Origin: Xenoacremonium recifei
Taxonomy: Eukaryota; Ascomycota; Sordariomycetes; Hypocreales; Nectriaceae
Reading direction: 5' to 3'
Length of the DNA: 64,000 bases
NCBI GenBank assembly: GCA_012184525.1
Contig: WOFQ01000004.1
Span: 1,178,001 to 1,242,000, forward strand
The notes beneath the pieces were generated by a model, which searched no databases, was not told where the DNA came from, and saw only the letters and a program-made list of their open reading frames with translations. Position 1 is the stretch's first letter, and the number at the start of each line of letters is the position of its first letter. Positions 11,246 through 23,170 of the stretch are shown here, in pieces. Made by a program: the position numbers and the translations under genes.

Positions 11246-14179
11246 TCACGCATCAAAGTACACCTTGACCTCGATATCGTTGCTCCAGCTGCTCTTCAGG
11301 CCCATCTCCTCCCATGCCTTTCCAATATCAATCTCCAGAACACGTTTGTCCGTCTTTGACATGCTGACTGTGTGAGGAGGCACCGGCTGCTCCCGAATCG
11401 TCACCATGAAATCTCCCTTGACTGTCATGTCCGGCAAAGACGAGATGTATACTCCTAAAGACTGATCAGTGTCTGAACATCGCGGTACCATAACAAATGC
11501 TTACCTAGAATCCCAAACGCCTTGACCCGAGTGTCGACCAATATTCGCTCGTTCTCTTTCTTAGTAATGCTGTTCATGACAATGGCTGCTGCGCCCGTCA
11601 TCTTTCCCAAAAGCCCCAGATTGGCTACCGCAATCTTTCCATGCTTACGACCGGGAAGATATGTCAACGGGAAAGCGCAGAAAATCTCATAGCCTCGGAC
11701 GGGGAGCGCGCCAGTGATGAGAGAGCTGGAGTCGCCGACCTTCATCGGTCGAGACACTTTGCCCGTTGTGTGGGCCTTGACAACATACTCAATTGACCCA
11801 TCAATGCCGGGGAAACACGAGAACGGGATCAGGTCAAGCAATGGCCTTGCCGAGATGTTGAAGATTGCGAGAATGGGAGACCCAGTTTGTGATGACCCTG
11901 TTGGCATTAGACTGTAAAACGCAAGAAAGTGTAGCTTCCCGCTTACCGTGATAGCTACCGACTTTGAGTAGCGAGTCATCGTCATATCCTGAATACGGGT
12001 AGACCGTCTTACCAATGACGCTTGGACGGAAAATGACAGTCTTTCCCTGGGGAGTCATGCCCGTCATTTGGTTGATGAGGTTCATATCATGTTGGCCTGG
12101 GACATCCGTTATATAGATTGGTCCTCCACTCACACACCTGGCAGCTGCATGGAAGCCCGAGTAGTCATGGACTGTCTGGAACATATCCCAGTCAGGCAAT
12201 ACGTTGAGATGTTTCATGAAGATGGCGTTGTGCGCATTCGTCCACACATGCCAGGGATGAGACGCCGGAATCTCTGGGAAGAAGTCGTCTGAGTTGCGAA
12301 CCAGTATTGTCGGCCGGTTTGTTGGCATTTGCGAATAAAACAGCGCCTGGGGAATCTGTGACATGCAAGAAATGGCCTTTGCACTGAAATACCGAAGTGT
12401 CGAGATTGTCCAGGCGTCAAGATATGTCTTGATGAGCTCCCGCCGAGGAGATGCTCCCACCCATGTATCAATCATGAACTGAGCATCAGTCTTGACAGCG
12501 TCAATGCCGCAATCGTCCAGGAAGCGATAGAAATCGCTGTAGAATTTGGAAACATCCTCCTTGGCGACAACCGTCATCTTTCCGCCCAGCGGCAAGTTGC
12601 GTCGTTCTGAGTCTTCCCGGACTACCTCGATCGTCTTGTACGTCTGGGCAATTTTCCCTCCAGGGGATATGCCAGCCCAGTAGCCGAGAAGAGCGTGCCA
12701 GACAGCGATGTGCTGAATATGCGGGTGGTTGGATCTGATCTGAGAGATTGTGTGCTTCAGCCCCTTGGGAAACGAGTCAGGCTCAGCCTCGAATTCTTTC
12801 CATCCGTATTGGAACTGCCCGTGCCCACGATAATCGATAGATTGCCAGTTGTCATCGATGATGAGGCTGGACACTTTGATCTTGCTCTCGGTCAACTTGT
12901 CCAAAGCGTCGTATATCTTTTGGTCCGTAAGTCGCTGTCCGAGTGCATTCCACGTGCCTAAAAATCTGATAAGTATTGGACTCGGTGAGGCATGTGGTTC
13001 CCGAACGATATCGCCAACTTACAAAAGCCAAGCCCATCATACCAATTTTCCATCCATTTCGGATCAATGTTGTCTGACAATGCGGCGAGATCTTGATCAA
13101 AATTGGCCGTCGACTTCGTTGCCTGTGATATCAGTGTCCTTGCATGATACATGACTGCAGCAACAGCATTGTCGAAGCTCCCACACTCGGCAACCAGGAT
13201 CGTCATCTTCTCCGGAGACACACCATCGTTCCGGGCCTGACTGGTTAGCTTGGACAGCAATGAGTCAAACATGACTTACATGAACAGATAGTCCGCCTTT
13301 CGAGTCATGATGAAAGACAGAAAGAACATCATTCACCCCGCTTATGGCAAGAAAAACCAGGTTTCTACCTTCAGGACTCATGAACGAGCACAGGATGGCA
13401 TCTTTATCGAGATGAAAGTCCCCCTTCCCGTGGCGAGGTGCTAACCAAGGGGACCACAACCGGACTAGGGCAAACCATCTAAGTGGGAGAATCAGTACAG
13501 TCCAAAAACCGATTGATCCTCAGAAATACCTGAGGAATGAACCCCAAGGAGTTCCAACCGAGATGTCCCTGTAAGTCGAATCATCCCCGGTTGCAGCTGG
13601 TACTTGCGCTTCAAGGGACCACACATGTGACTTGGGAGACTGGCTGGTGCAAGCCTTGACTGTCCATGATGGATCCAAGTCGGGAATCAAGTCAGATAGA
13701 TTTTCCGACTCTACGCTTGTAGATGTCGTTACGACAAAGCCATCGCCAAGGCCCTGCTCATCGCGAATCCATCGCCATTCCTCGGTTTTCTCATGGCGGA
13801 ATTTGAGAGTGAACTGCAAGGTCTTCTTGAATGGCAAACTAGTCGAGAAGAAGAAGCGGCTCATGGACTCGGACTCGGCCTGCAAGGTCTCGGGAAGCTG
13901 GCCATCCTTCAAGGCTGAAAGAGCCACATCGGTCCATTCCGAACCATCTACTGAGTGCCATAGGGACACCTCCCAAGACTCATGGGCGCGAGATTGAGGA
14001 ATTTCAAGGACGGAAGTCAAAGTGATCTCATTGCCTTCGACCGGTGTGACTTGACCGAGAGGAGGGTAGCTCTGCAGAACGGCTTTCATACTCTCCGCGA
14101 CAGGAGGAGGGGCTGGTTTCTGCTTGGATATATAGATTGACTGAAAGACTTGGGTAAAGTCATAGCTGTCAGACGGCAT
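11246..14179 (-). CDS. GH36 family raffinose synthase/alpha-galactosidase-like (Sip1 type)
   Basis: An 891-residue protein in six exons: 13530-14179, 13280-13478, 13023-13236, 11947-12957, 11505-11897 and 11246-11454. The family includes plant raffinose/stachyose synthases and archaeal alpha-galactosidase. The N-terminal half is a beta-sandwich. The barrel contains DALDKL, SLIIDDNWQSI, and the K-T-D motif in IDAVKTDAQ, whose Asp (about 512) is the likely nucleophile. The segment SGGPIYITDVPGQHD holds the likely acid/base Asp near 639. A C-terminal beta domain closes the protein. There is no signal peptide, so it is probably intracellular. The natural substrate in fungi is not settled: hydrolysis of alpha-galactosides is as likely as transfer. 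Confidence 0.9.
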
Positions 14180-14618
14180 TGTCAGGGATCAGAGGAAGAA
14201 CAGGCTGAAGAAATACGTAGATTAAATTAAGAGGCAGTACAACAACCAACAGAATCAGGATATGACAGACAACGTGCAAAGTCGAAGATGGCAAACACAA
14301 TGAATCGACAACTCCAATCACGGGATGCTTGAAAGAGCGGAGTTGATGACAGCTGCACGCCTTGAAGCCTTACAGAACCGGGAACACTTCGGGAGGCAGC
14401 TCTGCGGAGCCTGCGTGGAGTCCTCACGGGTTAGTAATTGGGCGCTCTGATTGGCCTGGCCCGTTGCCCTGGACTGCTGATTCGGAGTTGGTCGGAATGA
14501 CTAAGCCCAAAGCCTCAAAGCTCAGGCCGCAAATTATCTCAGGAAAGCTTCTAGCCGAGCCGGATCGAAAGATTTCATCAAACCACTCAATTCAGCGTCG
14601 ACCCTCCAAACCTCCGTC
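14180..14618. promoter_or_regulatory. Divergent promoter of the GH36 gene and MPP-beta
   Basis: A 439-base region between two start codons that face away from each other. It is AT-richer near 14210-14230, next to the GH36 start. No specific site is recognised. Confidence 0.5.
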
Positions 14619-16260
14619 ATGGCGTCCCGGAGACTGGCTTTGAACCTCTCGCAGGGCCTGCGAAACCGCGCTGGCAACTCGCTTTCTCCCCTGCGACGGG
14701 GCTTCGCCACGCCTTCCACCATCGGCAAAACTCAGACCACGACGCTCAAGAACGGATTGACCGTGAGCCATCACTCCGGGCCAATTGGCCTCGCTATGCA
14801 TCTTTGGAGACTCTTCTGACATTGGCCCTGCAGGTTGCGACCGAGTACTCGCCATGGGCGCAGACTTCGACCGTCGGCGTCTGGATTGATGCCGGTTCCA
14901 GGGCCGAGACCGACGAGACCAACGGCACCGCGCACTTCCTCGAGCATCTCGCCTTCAAGGTTCGCCGAGACGTCAATCGCGCGCAGGATGTGGCTGACAC
15001 TCGTCATAGGGCACCGCCAAGCGATCGCAGCAGCAATTGGAGCTCGAGATTGAGAACATGGGCGCTCACCTCAACGCCTACACCTCGGTGGGTCGGGTGA
15101 AGGGATGATTCTGCCATCACCAGCTAACCCGCGTCACAGCGCGAGAACACCGTCTACTTCGCCAAGGCCTTCAACTCGGACGTCCCCCAGTGTGTCGATA
15201 TCCTCTCCGACATTCTCCAGAACTCCCGACTCGAAGAGGCTGCCATTGAGCGCGAGCGCGACGTCATCCTGCGCGAGTCCGAGGAGGTTGAGAAGCAGGT
15301 CGAGGAGGTTGTTTTCGACCACCTCCACGCCACGGCCTTCCAGCACCAGCCCCTGGGCCGCACCATCCTCGGCCCCCGCCAGAACATCCGTGACATTACC
15401 CGCACCGAGCTGAGCAGCTACATCAAGAACAACTACACCGCTGACCGCATGGTCCTCGTCGGTGCCGGCGGCATCCCCCACGAGAAGCTCGTCGAGCTCG
15501 CCGAGAAGAACTTCGAGGCTCTCCCCAGCAAGGGCCCCGAGAACCACGCCTATCAGCTGTCGAAGCAGAAGGCCGACTTCATCGGCTCCGATGTCCGTGT
15601 CCGCGACGATGCCATGCCCACCGCCAACATTGCCCTGGCCGTCGAGGGTGTGAGCTGGAACTCGGACGACTACTTCACTGCGCTCGTTGCTCAGGCCATC
15701 GTCGGCAACTACGACAAGGCCATGGGCAGCGCCCCCAACCAGGGCAGCAAGCTCAGCGGCTACGTCCACAAGCACGACCTTGCCAACAGCTTCATGAGCT
15801 TCTCCACCAGCTACAGCGACACTGGGTATGACTGACACACAAAACACGGTAGACCACGCTAACAACCTGTAGTCTCTGGGGTATCTACCTCGTTTCCGAC
15901 AAGCCTGACCGAGTTGACGACCTCGTCCACTTCGCCATCCGAGAGTGGATGCGTCTCTGCAACAACGTCTCTGCCGCCGAGACCGAGCGTGCCAAGGCTC
16001 AGCTCAAGGCCTCGATCCTCCTGTCCCTGGACGGCACCACTGCCGTGGCTGAGGACATTGGCCGACAGCTCATCACCACCGGCCGCCGCATGATGCCCGG
16101 TGAGATTGAGCGCGTGATCGACGCCATCACCGAGAAGGACGTCATGGACTTTGCCAGCCGAAAACTCTGGGACCGGGATATCGCCGTCAGCGGAGTGGGC
16201 ACCATCGAGGGCCTCTTCGACTACCAGCGGCTCAGGAACACCATGAAGCCCAAGTTCTAA
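14619..16260 (+). CDS. Mitochondrial processing peptidase subunit beta
   Basis: A 473-residue protein in five exons: 14619-14762, 14834-14959, 15010-15087, 15140-15825 and 15873-16260. It is the catalytic subunit that removes presequences from imported matrix proteins. An Arg-rich presequence (MASRRLALNLSQGL...) ends around residue 30. The inverted zinc motif HFLEH is at residues 82-86. The downstream acidic helix with ESEEVEKQVEEVVFD fits the third metal ligand region. The pattern GPRQNIRDITR and the C-terminal LRNTMKPKF match fungal MPP-beta closely. In some fungi the same protein doubles as complex III core 1. The length fits the family. Confidence 0.97.
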
Positions 16261-16674
16261 GGTAGAGAAGGCAGTTCAGGCGCGGAAAATTGAGGGTATA
16301 GAGTGTATGAGATACCGTTTACAGGCCTAGTGTACCATAAAGTTTCCCTTGTTCATACTAGGTAACCTGGAGTTGTGATTATTTGTATCGTATTCAATGA
16401 GCATCACCGTAGTGAAAACCTTGCCCTGGTTGTCATGTTCATGTCTCTGCAGCCTCATTGAGAATTCGTGTGAAGAGAGTGGTCATGACAGTTTCAATTG
16501 CTCACTCATGTATTTTACAACTTCAAATTGGCTACTCTCATTTCCGTTGTAGAGTATCGAAAGAATTTTATACTATGCCGGAACGCCCCAACTCCGCTGG
16601 GATAGTCTCACTTCCCACCCAGCTCAATCCGGAATACCCAGTGCGAGCCGCAATCAGCGGTCTCAAGATGACAT
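16261..16674. other. Intergenic, converging 3' ends of MPP-beta and TAF9
   Basis: About 410 bases with no supported gene. The neighbours converge here. The composition is AT-rich compared with the coding regions. Confidence 0.5.
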
Positions 16675-17418
16675 CTACTCCTCCGCCATTTCTGCATCGA
16701 CATCCTCTCCAAACATGTCCTCCATTGTGCCTCCCTCCACGCCATCGCCTCCCACATCCTCCAGATCCGGGCCCTCAATGCCCTCCATGGCATCGCCCTG
16801 TTCTTCACTAGAGTCGGCCTCCTCTTCCCACATGTCCTTGAGACCCCAGCTTGTCCCACTAAGCACAAACCGCTCGCTAGGAAGTCGTACGCCCCATTCG
16901 TTGGGCACAATGCGCGGCAGGGCCAGCTTGTTGCGTTCGCGCGCCAGTTCTTGCATGTAATCCTTGCTGATACCACCGCCGCTGCTCCCTCCACGGAACT
17001 GGTAGCTTAGCCGCGCGGCGATGGCGAGCTTGACCGCGTTGGCTGTTACAGCGGCATCGCCTGCAGCAGCCGCTGTCGCGCCTGAAGTTGCTGATGGTTT
17101 GGCGCCTGCGTGGCTGATGTATGGGTCGCCTGAGAGATGGAGCGCGTCGCTGAGGACGGAGGATGTGTGGCGGTAGGCGAAGTCGAGGAGGAGAAGAGGC
17201 ACGCGTTGTTCGTATGCGGTAACGCCTTGGGATGTGAGGAGGAGCTCGATGAGGCGGGCGTCGCGGGGTCGAGGGGCGGTTGAGGAGGCTGCTTGAGGAG
17301 GGGCCGCTTGTGAGGACGCGGGCTGGGTCGTGGTGGTTGTTTGTGTGTTGGGTACGGTCTGAGACGTGTTGGCAGACGAAGGCGGAACGCCATTCGTTTG
17401 CGGCTGGCTTGAAGCCAT
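16675..17418 (-). CDS. TAF9: Transcription initiation factor TFIID subunit 9
   Basis: A single-exon gene for 247 residues. After a Gln/Thr/Pro-rich leader of about 50 residues the histone fold begins at RDARLIELLLTSQGV. It continues through YEQRVPLLLLDFAYRHT and a second half with AIAARLSYQF. TAF9 pairs with TAF6 in TFIID and is shared with SAGA. The C-terminal 45 residues are strongly acidic (EEEADSSEEQ and later runs). An Ala/Gly-rich insert between helices 2 and 3 (about residues 105-130) is longer than in yeast, as in other filamentous fungi. It diverges from HIS4 across a 534-base promoter. Confidence 0.93.
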   Translation of the reverse strand: MASSQPQTNGVPPSSANTSQTVPNTQTTTTTQPASSQAAPPQAASSTAPRPRDARLIELLLTSQGVTAYEQRVPLLLLDFAYRHTSSVLSDALHLSGDPYISHAGAKPSATSGATAAAAGDAAVTANAVKLAIAARLSYQFRGGSSGGGISKDYMQELARERNKLALPRIVPNEWGVRLPSERFVLSGTSWGLKDMWEEEADSSEEQGDAMEGIEGPDLEDVGGDGVEGGTMEDMFGEDVDAEMAEE

Positions 17419-17952
17419 TGTTGGTAAGTCTGGTGCTGCGATACAGTCGTAGAATCGCGACGTGATTCAATCTCGCGGTCGGACCGTTGTAGCCTAGAAT
17501 GGGCTACGCAATCGATAGATCGTGATGCATGCAGGTCCGGAAACGAACGAGATGCGAACAAATCAATGCAACGGTGCGACCAAGTGAAAGCTGGACGAGG
17601 AGGTGCTGCGCTTCAGAATTGAGCTGTCAAAATGATGAACTCGCTACAGCCTCGTGATTGAGCAAGGCCGCGGTCGGGAGAATGTCCGGAATATTCAATC
17701 ACCCGGATTCCGCTGCAGTCATGGCGCACAGACCACACCTTAAACAGTCTGCCCATTGAGGCGAGCTCGATTGGGTGGAAAGAGGGAAATCGCGAGGGGC
17801 AATTGTCTGCCCCACCTTCCGGCCGATGCAGGAACTGAAGCCGTCATTGGAAACTTTTCTGGCTGGGAATTGCTTGACTCACACGACGAACCGTCAACTT
17901 ACACAGCTCTTTTCTTGCTTTCAGGACTGTCCTCCAATTTGCTCGACTCAGC
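17419..17952. promoter_or_regulatory. Divergent promoter of TAF9 and HIS4
   Basis: Both start codons face away from this 534-base stretch. The HIS4-proximal part carries the TGACTCA element listed separately. The TAF9 side is GC-rich with no element recognised. Confidence 0.6.
17875..17881 (+). promoter_or_regulatory. Gcn4/CPC1-type binding site TGACTCA
   Basis: A perfect 7-base AP-1/Gcn4 core lies 72 bases upstream of the HIS4 start codon. Cross-pathway control (CPC1/CpcA) activates amino-acid biosynthesis genes through this sequence in ascomycetes, and HIS4 is a classic target. The match is seen directly and its use is inferred. Confidence 0.75.
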
Positions 17953-20552
17953 ATGGAGACGACCCTGCCTCTGCCCTTCCTCGTCAGCGTGGCTGTCCGT
18001 GAGGGGCAAGCCGTTGGCGAGGGCCTCAGTGCCGATGAGATTGCCCTGTTGGGGGCTGCTTTCTATGAGGGGCCGTTCAAGACTCCCAACGGATACAGCT
18101 CGGAGGGAAATGTCCACATGGATGCTACGGGGCTGGCTTCTGACGATGTGGTAGCCCTTCTGGATTCTGGAGTGCGAAAGGTGTTTGTCGCTGCTGAGAA
18201 TCTGTCAGAGTTCACCGAGTTTGGATCTCGAGTCATCCCTACTACTACCAAGCTGGATCTCTCTGTTGCTTCGGAGCACGGCCTGTTAATCAAGGACTTT
18301 GATGTTTCTGCCGATCTTAGCAAGTTCACCGAAGAGGCCAAGGCCAAAAAGATCAAGAACCTCTTCTTGAAGCCCGTCTCCGGAGCCCCTCTTCAGCAGC
18401 TCATCGAAGTCTCCCGGAACTGCGGCGCCATTCCCCTTCTGCCCTCATCAGGACTCACCACCGACAAGAACGACGACAAGAAACTGCTATTGTCCAAGGT
18501 CATTGCATCATATTGGAAGTCTGACCGACCCGATGGCCTTATCCCTACGGTTGTCACTGACGATGCTGGCATTGCCCTGGGTCTTGCCTACACTAGCGAG
18601 GAGAGCATCGGAGAGGCGCTACGAACACAGACCGGCGTTTACCAGAGCCGGAAACGAGGACTATGGGTAAAGGGATTGACTTCTGGGGACACCCAGGTGC
18701 TGGTGCGCATTGGCTTGGACTGCGATAACGACACTCTCAAGTTCATGGTCAAGCAAACAGGTCGGTTCTGCCACCTGGAGCAATTCGGCTGCTTTGGAGA
18801 TCTGAAGGGCATTGCTGCTCTTGAACAGACGCTCAATTCACGGAAAGAGTCTGCGCCACAAGGCTCGTACACTGCTCGCCTATTCTCTGACGAGAAGCTT
18901 TTGCGGGCGAAAATCATGGAAGAGGCCGAAGAGCTTTGCGATGGGAAGACGAAGGAGAACATTGCGTTCGAGGCTGCCGATCTGATTTACTTTGCGTTGA
19001 CCAAGGCTGTTGGCGCGGGAGTCAGCTTGGCCGATATCGAGGCGAACCTTGATGCCAAGAGCTTGAAGGTCAAGCGCAGGACGGGCAATGCGAAGGGCAA
19101 GTGGGCTGAAAAGGAGGGTATCAAGACTGAAGCACCCAAGGCTACCCCTGAGCCAGCCGCGAAACCTGCTTCTGACGCTCGCATCACGATGCAGAGAATC
19201 GATGCGACAAAGACCTCCGAAGCCGATCTCCTCGAGAAGCTGAAGCGGCCGTCTCAGAAGTCTCCCGATGCTATCCTGAACATCATCAAGCCTATCATCG
19301 AGGAGGTCAAGAATGGCGGCGACAAGGCTGTGCTTTCCTACACACACAAGTTTGAGAAGGCCACCTCATTGACGTCTCCCGTTCTCAAGGCTCCTTTCCC
19401 TAAGGAGCTGATGGACATCGACGAAGAGACTATCAAGGCCATGGATGTCTCTTTTGAGAATATTCGTAAGTTCCATGCGGCGCAAAAGGAGGACAAGACT
19501 CTCCAGGTTGAGACCATGCCGGGCGTGGTCTGCAGCCGATTTGCTCGACCTATCGAGAGAGTCGGTCTGTACATCCCTGGCGGAACTGCCGTCCTCCCCA
19601 GCACGGCCCTGATGCTGGGTGTGCCCGCCATGGTTGCTGGCTGCAAGAAGATTGTCTTCGCCTCGCCTCCCCGTGCGGACGGACGAATCACCCCTGAGAT
19701 TGTCTACGCTGCTCACAAGGTTGGTGCTGAGAGCATTGTCCTGGCTGGAGGAGCGCAGGCCGTCGCTGCCATGGCTTACGGCACCGAGAGCATCACCAAG
19801 GTCGACAAGATCCTGGGACCTGGTAACCAGTTCGTCACTGCTGCCAAGATGCACGTCAGCAACGACACCAACGCTGGCTGCGGAATCGACATGCCTGCCG
19901 GTCCGTCTGAGGTGCTTGTCATTGCTGATGCGGAGGCCAACCCCGCCTTTGTTGCCTCTGACTTGCTCTCACAAGCTGAGCACGGCGTCGACAGCCAGGT
20001 CATCCTGCTGGCTATTGATCTGAGCGAGGCTCAGCTGCAGGCCATCGAGGACGAAGTCCACAACCAAGCCATGGCTCTCCCGCGTGTCGACATTGTCCGC
20101 GGTTCCATCGCCCACTCTGTGACCGTATGTGTCAAGACGGTCGAAGAGGCCATGCGTATCAGCAACGAGTACGCCCCCGAGCACTTGATTCTCCAGCTCA
20201 AGGACGCCGAAAAGGTCGTCGACCAAGTCATGAACGCCGGCAGCGTCTTCATCGGCCAATGGACCCCCGAGAGTGTAGGCGACTACTCCGCCGGTGTCAA
20301 CCACTCCCTACGTAAGCCCCCTACCCCCATTCTCCCACTCACCACTAACCCCCCCTAGCAACCTACGGCTTCGCGAAGCAATACTCTGGCGTCAACCTCG
20401 GCTCCTTCCAGAAACACATCACCAGCTCGAATCTGACGGCCGAGGGCCTGCGTAATGTCGGCACAGCTGTCATGCGTCTCGCCAAGGTCGAGGAGCTGGA
20501 GGCTCACCGCCGTGCCGTGGAGATTCGCATCGATTACATGAACCGCCAGTAG
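17953..20552 (+). CDS. HIS4: Trifunctional histidine biosynthesis protein (PRA-CH, PRA-PH, histidinol dehydrogenase)
   Basis: An 850-residue fusion in two exons: 17953-20311 and 20359-20552. It catalyses steps 2, 3, 9 and 10 of histidine synthesis. After a fungal-specific N-terminal region, the phosphoribosyl-AMP cyclohydrolase part spans about residues 225-300, with RKRGLWVKG and the metal ligands in DCDNDT. The pyrophosphohydrolase part follows at about 310-385, with the acidic helix KIMEEAEELCD. A Pro/Ala/Lys linker leads to histidinol dehydrogenase at about 415-850. That part has GLYIPGGTAVLPST, DMPAGPSEVLVIAD and the catalytic EYAPEHL. The single intron falls near the 3' end, just before the TYGFAKQYSGVN segment. 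A TGACTCA upstream points to cross-pathway control. Confidence 0.97.
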
Positions 20553-20844
20553 ATCTAGAAAAGGAGGAATGAAATTTCACGTAGACATGAGATGACGGGT
20601 TTCGTATGTCAGGATCAAAATATAGACCAAGTTCCCATGCTTCTAAACTCCCATGATGCAAACAAAAATCCAACTCTTTTTCTTCCAGTCGTTATATCTG
20701 TACAGTACATATGTTTTTCATATCCGTACACTATAAAGCATTCCAACGCCGCGCTATGCCGTCCCATGAACGCCTCTCTTCTAATGTCGAATCTCGACGG
20801 GTTCTGCAAAGTCGGTCTGGTCACGCTTAGCATGTGCTTCGCGG

Positions 20845-23170
20845 TCACTTCTCAACAGCGAGGGCACCCACCCCAGTGATGACTTCGGCGTGGACGTCTT
20901 CAACGAGGCTGGGGCTGACTTGGGTCTTGTCCTTTTCGTTGGGCGTCTCGTCGTCATCCTCCAGGCCCTCATCGGCTTCTTCGTACTGGTCGTTCTCGTC
21001 GTCGGCGTCGTCCAGGTCTTGGATCATGGAGTTCATGAGCTGTTCGTCGTCGACGCTGGCGCTGAGCACGCTGGAGGCCTCGGCGTACTCGTCGATGGAG
21101 GCGCGCGAGATGTAGCTGTCGCCAAGGGCGTCGTTGACGTCGTCTTCCTCGTCTTCGTCCTCGACGTATTGGCTGGCTTGGTCGGGGAAGGGCCGCGAGT
21201 CCTCGTCGCTGTCGCTGTCCGTGAGGGTGGCTAGGTCTAGGGGATCATCTCGCCAGTAGGTGAAGTCGGTGTACTCTTCGCCGCCGCCTTTGACGAGGGT
21301 GCTGACAGGAGGGAAGTAGTGGTCCACGACCTCGTTGATGTTGACGTAGGTCATCTTGAGCTTGTTGAGAGTCAAGAGATCCAGCGATACTTCGGAGTTG
21401 GAGTTGATGGTGAAGATCCGATTTCGCGGCACATCCACCGTCCGGTATGAGATCTGATCGGTGAGTCGATTGCCGTATCCAGCATAGAAAGGAGTCCGAT
21501 CTGGGCCGTAAAGGTTCCGGATATCGCGTAGGGTAGCCATCTTGAAGATATGGGGTTTACGGAGGTAAATTTCCCGTCGCAACGCCGAGAACGTCCGGTC
21601 GGGTGACAGGATCGTGGGTCCGTGAGGTAGTCGGCAACCATCTTGTACAATGTTGTACAGGTAGGTTCGAGTGTTGTCAGCGAGACCAACGGATCGACTA
21701 GTCAGGTACATGATGTTGTACCCATTTGTTGCGATGTCGCTGTAGAGCTTGGCGATGCCGGAGTGAGTCCAGTCTCGACCAAGATAGTTCAAGACGTGGC
21801 CGAGGGCGTCAGACTTAGTAATGGTGCCATCAATGTCTGAAATCACCACAGGCGTATCGTGTTTCCACAGATACATCTTTGCAGAGCAAGTTGCCCGGTT
21901 GACGGTGAAGCTCATGGTGTTCTCTCCCGGCCGCAACTCCAGCGCCTTCAGCTGATCGCTAGTCAGCCGGAGCGTTTTGGCGTAGTTGCGATTCGGGTCG
22001 CCCGCGTGGCCGGAGCTCGGAGGCGTCCTCGGAGGAGTCTGGAGGTCGCTTGGCCCAGCGTCCGATTCAGATCTGCGATGGGAGGGGTGGAGTGGCGCGG
22101 CCGTCCCGTCGCTGCTGTCGCTCTGGTATCCGGGATCGGAAACGGCGTCGGCAGCAACCGTCTGTCGATGCTGGTGCAGAGAGGCTTCGATGGTCTTGTT
22201 CATGGCGGCCTGCTTGGCCTCCTCGCTGCTGTAGATCCACAGGTTGCCCTGCTCATCGAACCCGAAAAGCGCCCCGATGTCGTAGTTGCCGTCCAGCTCT
22301 TGCGAGAGGATTTGTCGCGCAAGCACCTCGGCACGCAGGGCGTCTTCTTCGTTGCTCTTGAAGCCCGTCATGTCCAGCATCAGATCTCCCGATTCGGTCA
22401 CATGGCTGGGGATATTCGCGGCAGAGAGTTCTCGGGACAGCGTAATGGCACGCTCGATGGCCTCCCGCGGGGCGAGCGGAGGAGGGCTTTGGGATCGCTC
22501 GGACGGCCCCGGCTGATCACCGTCGGAGGAACCTCCATCGCGGTCTTGTGATCGGGCTGACTGTCGAAGAACATCGTCGCTGTGCGGTCGGAGGATTTTG
22601 GTGCCCCAGTCTCCAGAGGCAGGCCGGACGGTAGAGAAGTTGGGGGAAGCGGAAAGTGGTGTGAGCATTCCTGAAGCCAACGGTTAGCTATCCGGGACGT
22701 TCCAGAGAATCAGCAACCCGCAAAGACCTACCATGTTCATCAGGCTGGGTGTGAAGCACTGCTGGAGGCGGTCGTCGGGGCTTGCTCGAGGTCGAGTCCA
22801 GCTCCAACAGCTCCGGCTCTTGTTGGCCACCGGAGGGCTCGAGCGGAGGACTGCTGACGGGAGAGACAAGAGGCGAGGTCTGCAGAGACTGTGGGATATT
22901 ATCCGTAGTCTCGAAGACGAAGAAGGCCTCGCCGCCCTCTCCTAGCTTCATGGAGTATTCCTGCTTGATGCCATTGACCTTGAACTCGACCTTTTTGTCC
23001 GAAGGCCGCAGCAGCGAGAACTTGCCGAAGCGGACGTGGAAGGGCGAACAGGCCAGTGAGCCATCCTCCTGCTCGACAACGATCACGTCGATAGCACCGC
23101 TAAGGGTGGCCGGGTTTATGGAGTTCCATGCTGTTGAGACGGAGTCGCTGAGATTCCTCACGTATTGCAT
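20845..23170 (-). CDS. PAH1: Phosphatidate phosphatase (lipin homologue)
   Basis: A 754-residue protein in two exons: 22732-23170 and 20845-22670. It converts phosphatidic acid to diacylglycerol at the nuclear/ER membrane. The N-lip domain begins at MQYVRNLSDSVSTAWNSINP, with an amphipathic first helix. It contains the SPFHVRFGKFSLLRPSDKKV block. The C-lip/LNS2 HAD domain has the catalytic DIDGT at residues 425-429, then GRDWTHSGIAKLY and the NGYNIMYLTSR motif. The middle is Ser/Pro-rich, as expected for a region controlled by phosphorylation. The C-terminal tail is very acidic, as in yeast Pah1. Assignment is firm. Confidence 0.96.

Noticed and set aside
15134..15865. A 243-codon minus-strand open frame over MPP-beta
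   Set aside because: It is an antisense shadow of conserved exon 4, with Val/Gly/Leu-rich composition typical of such shadows.
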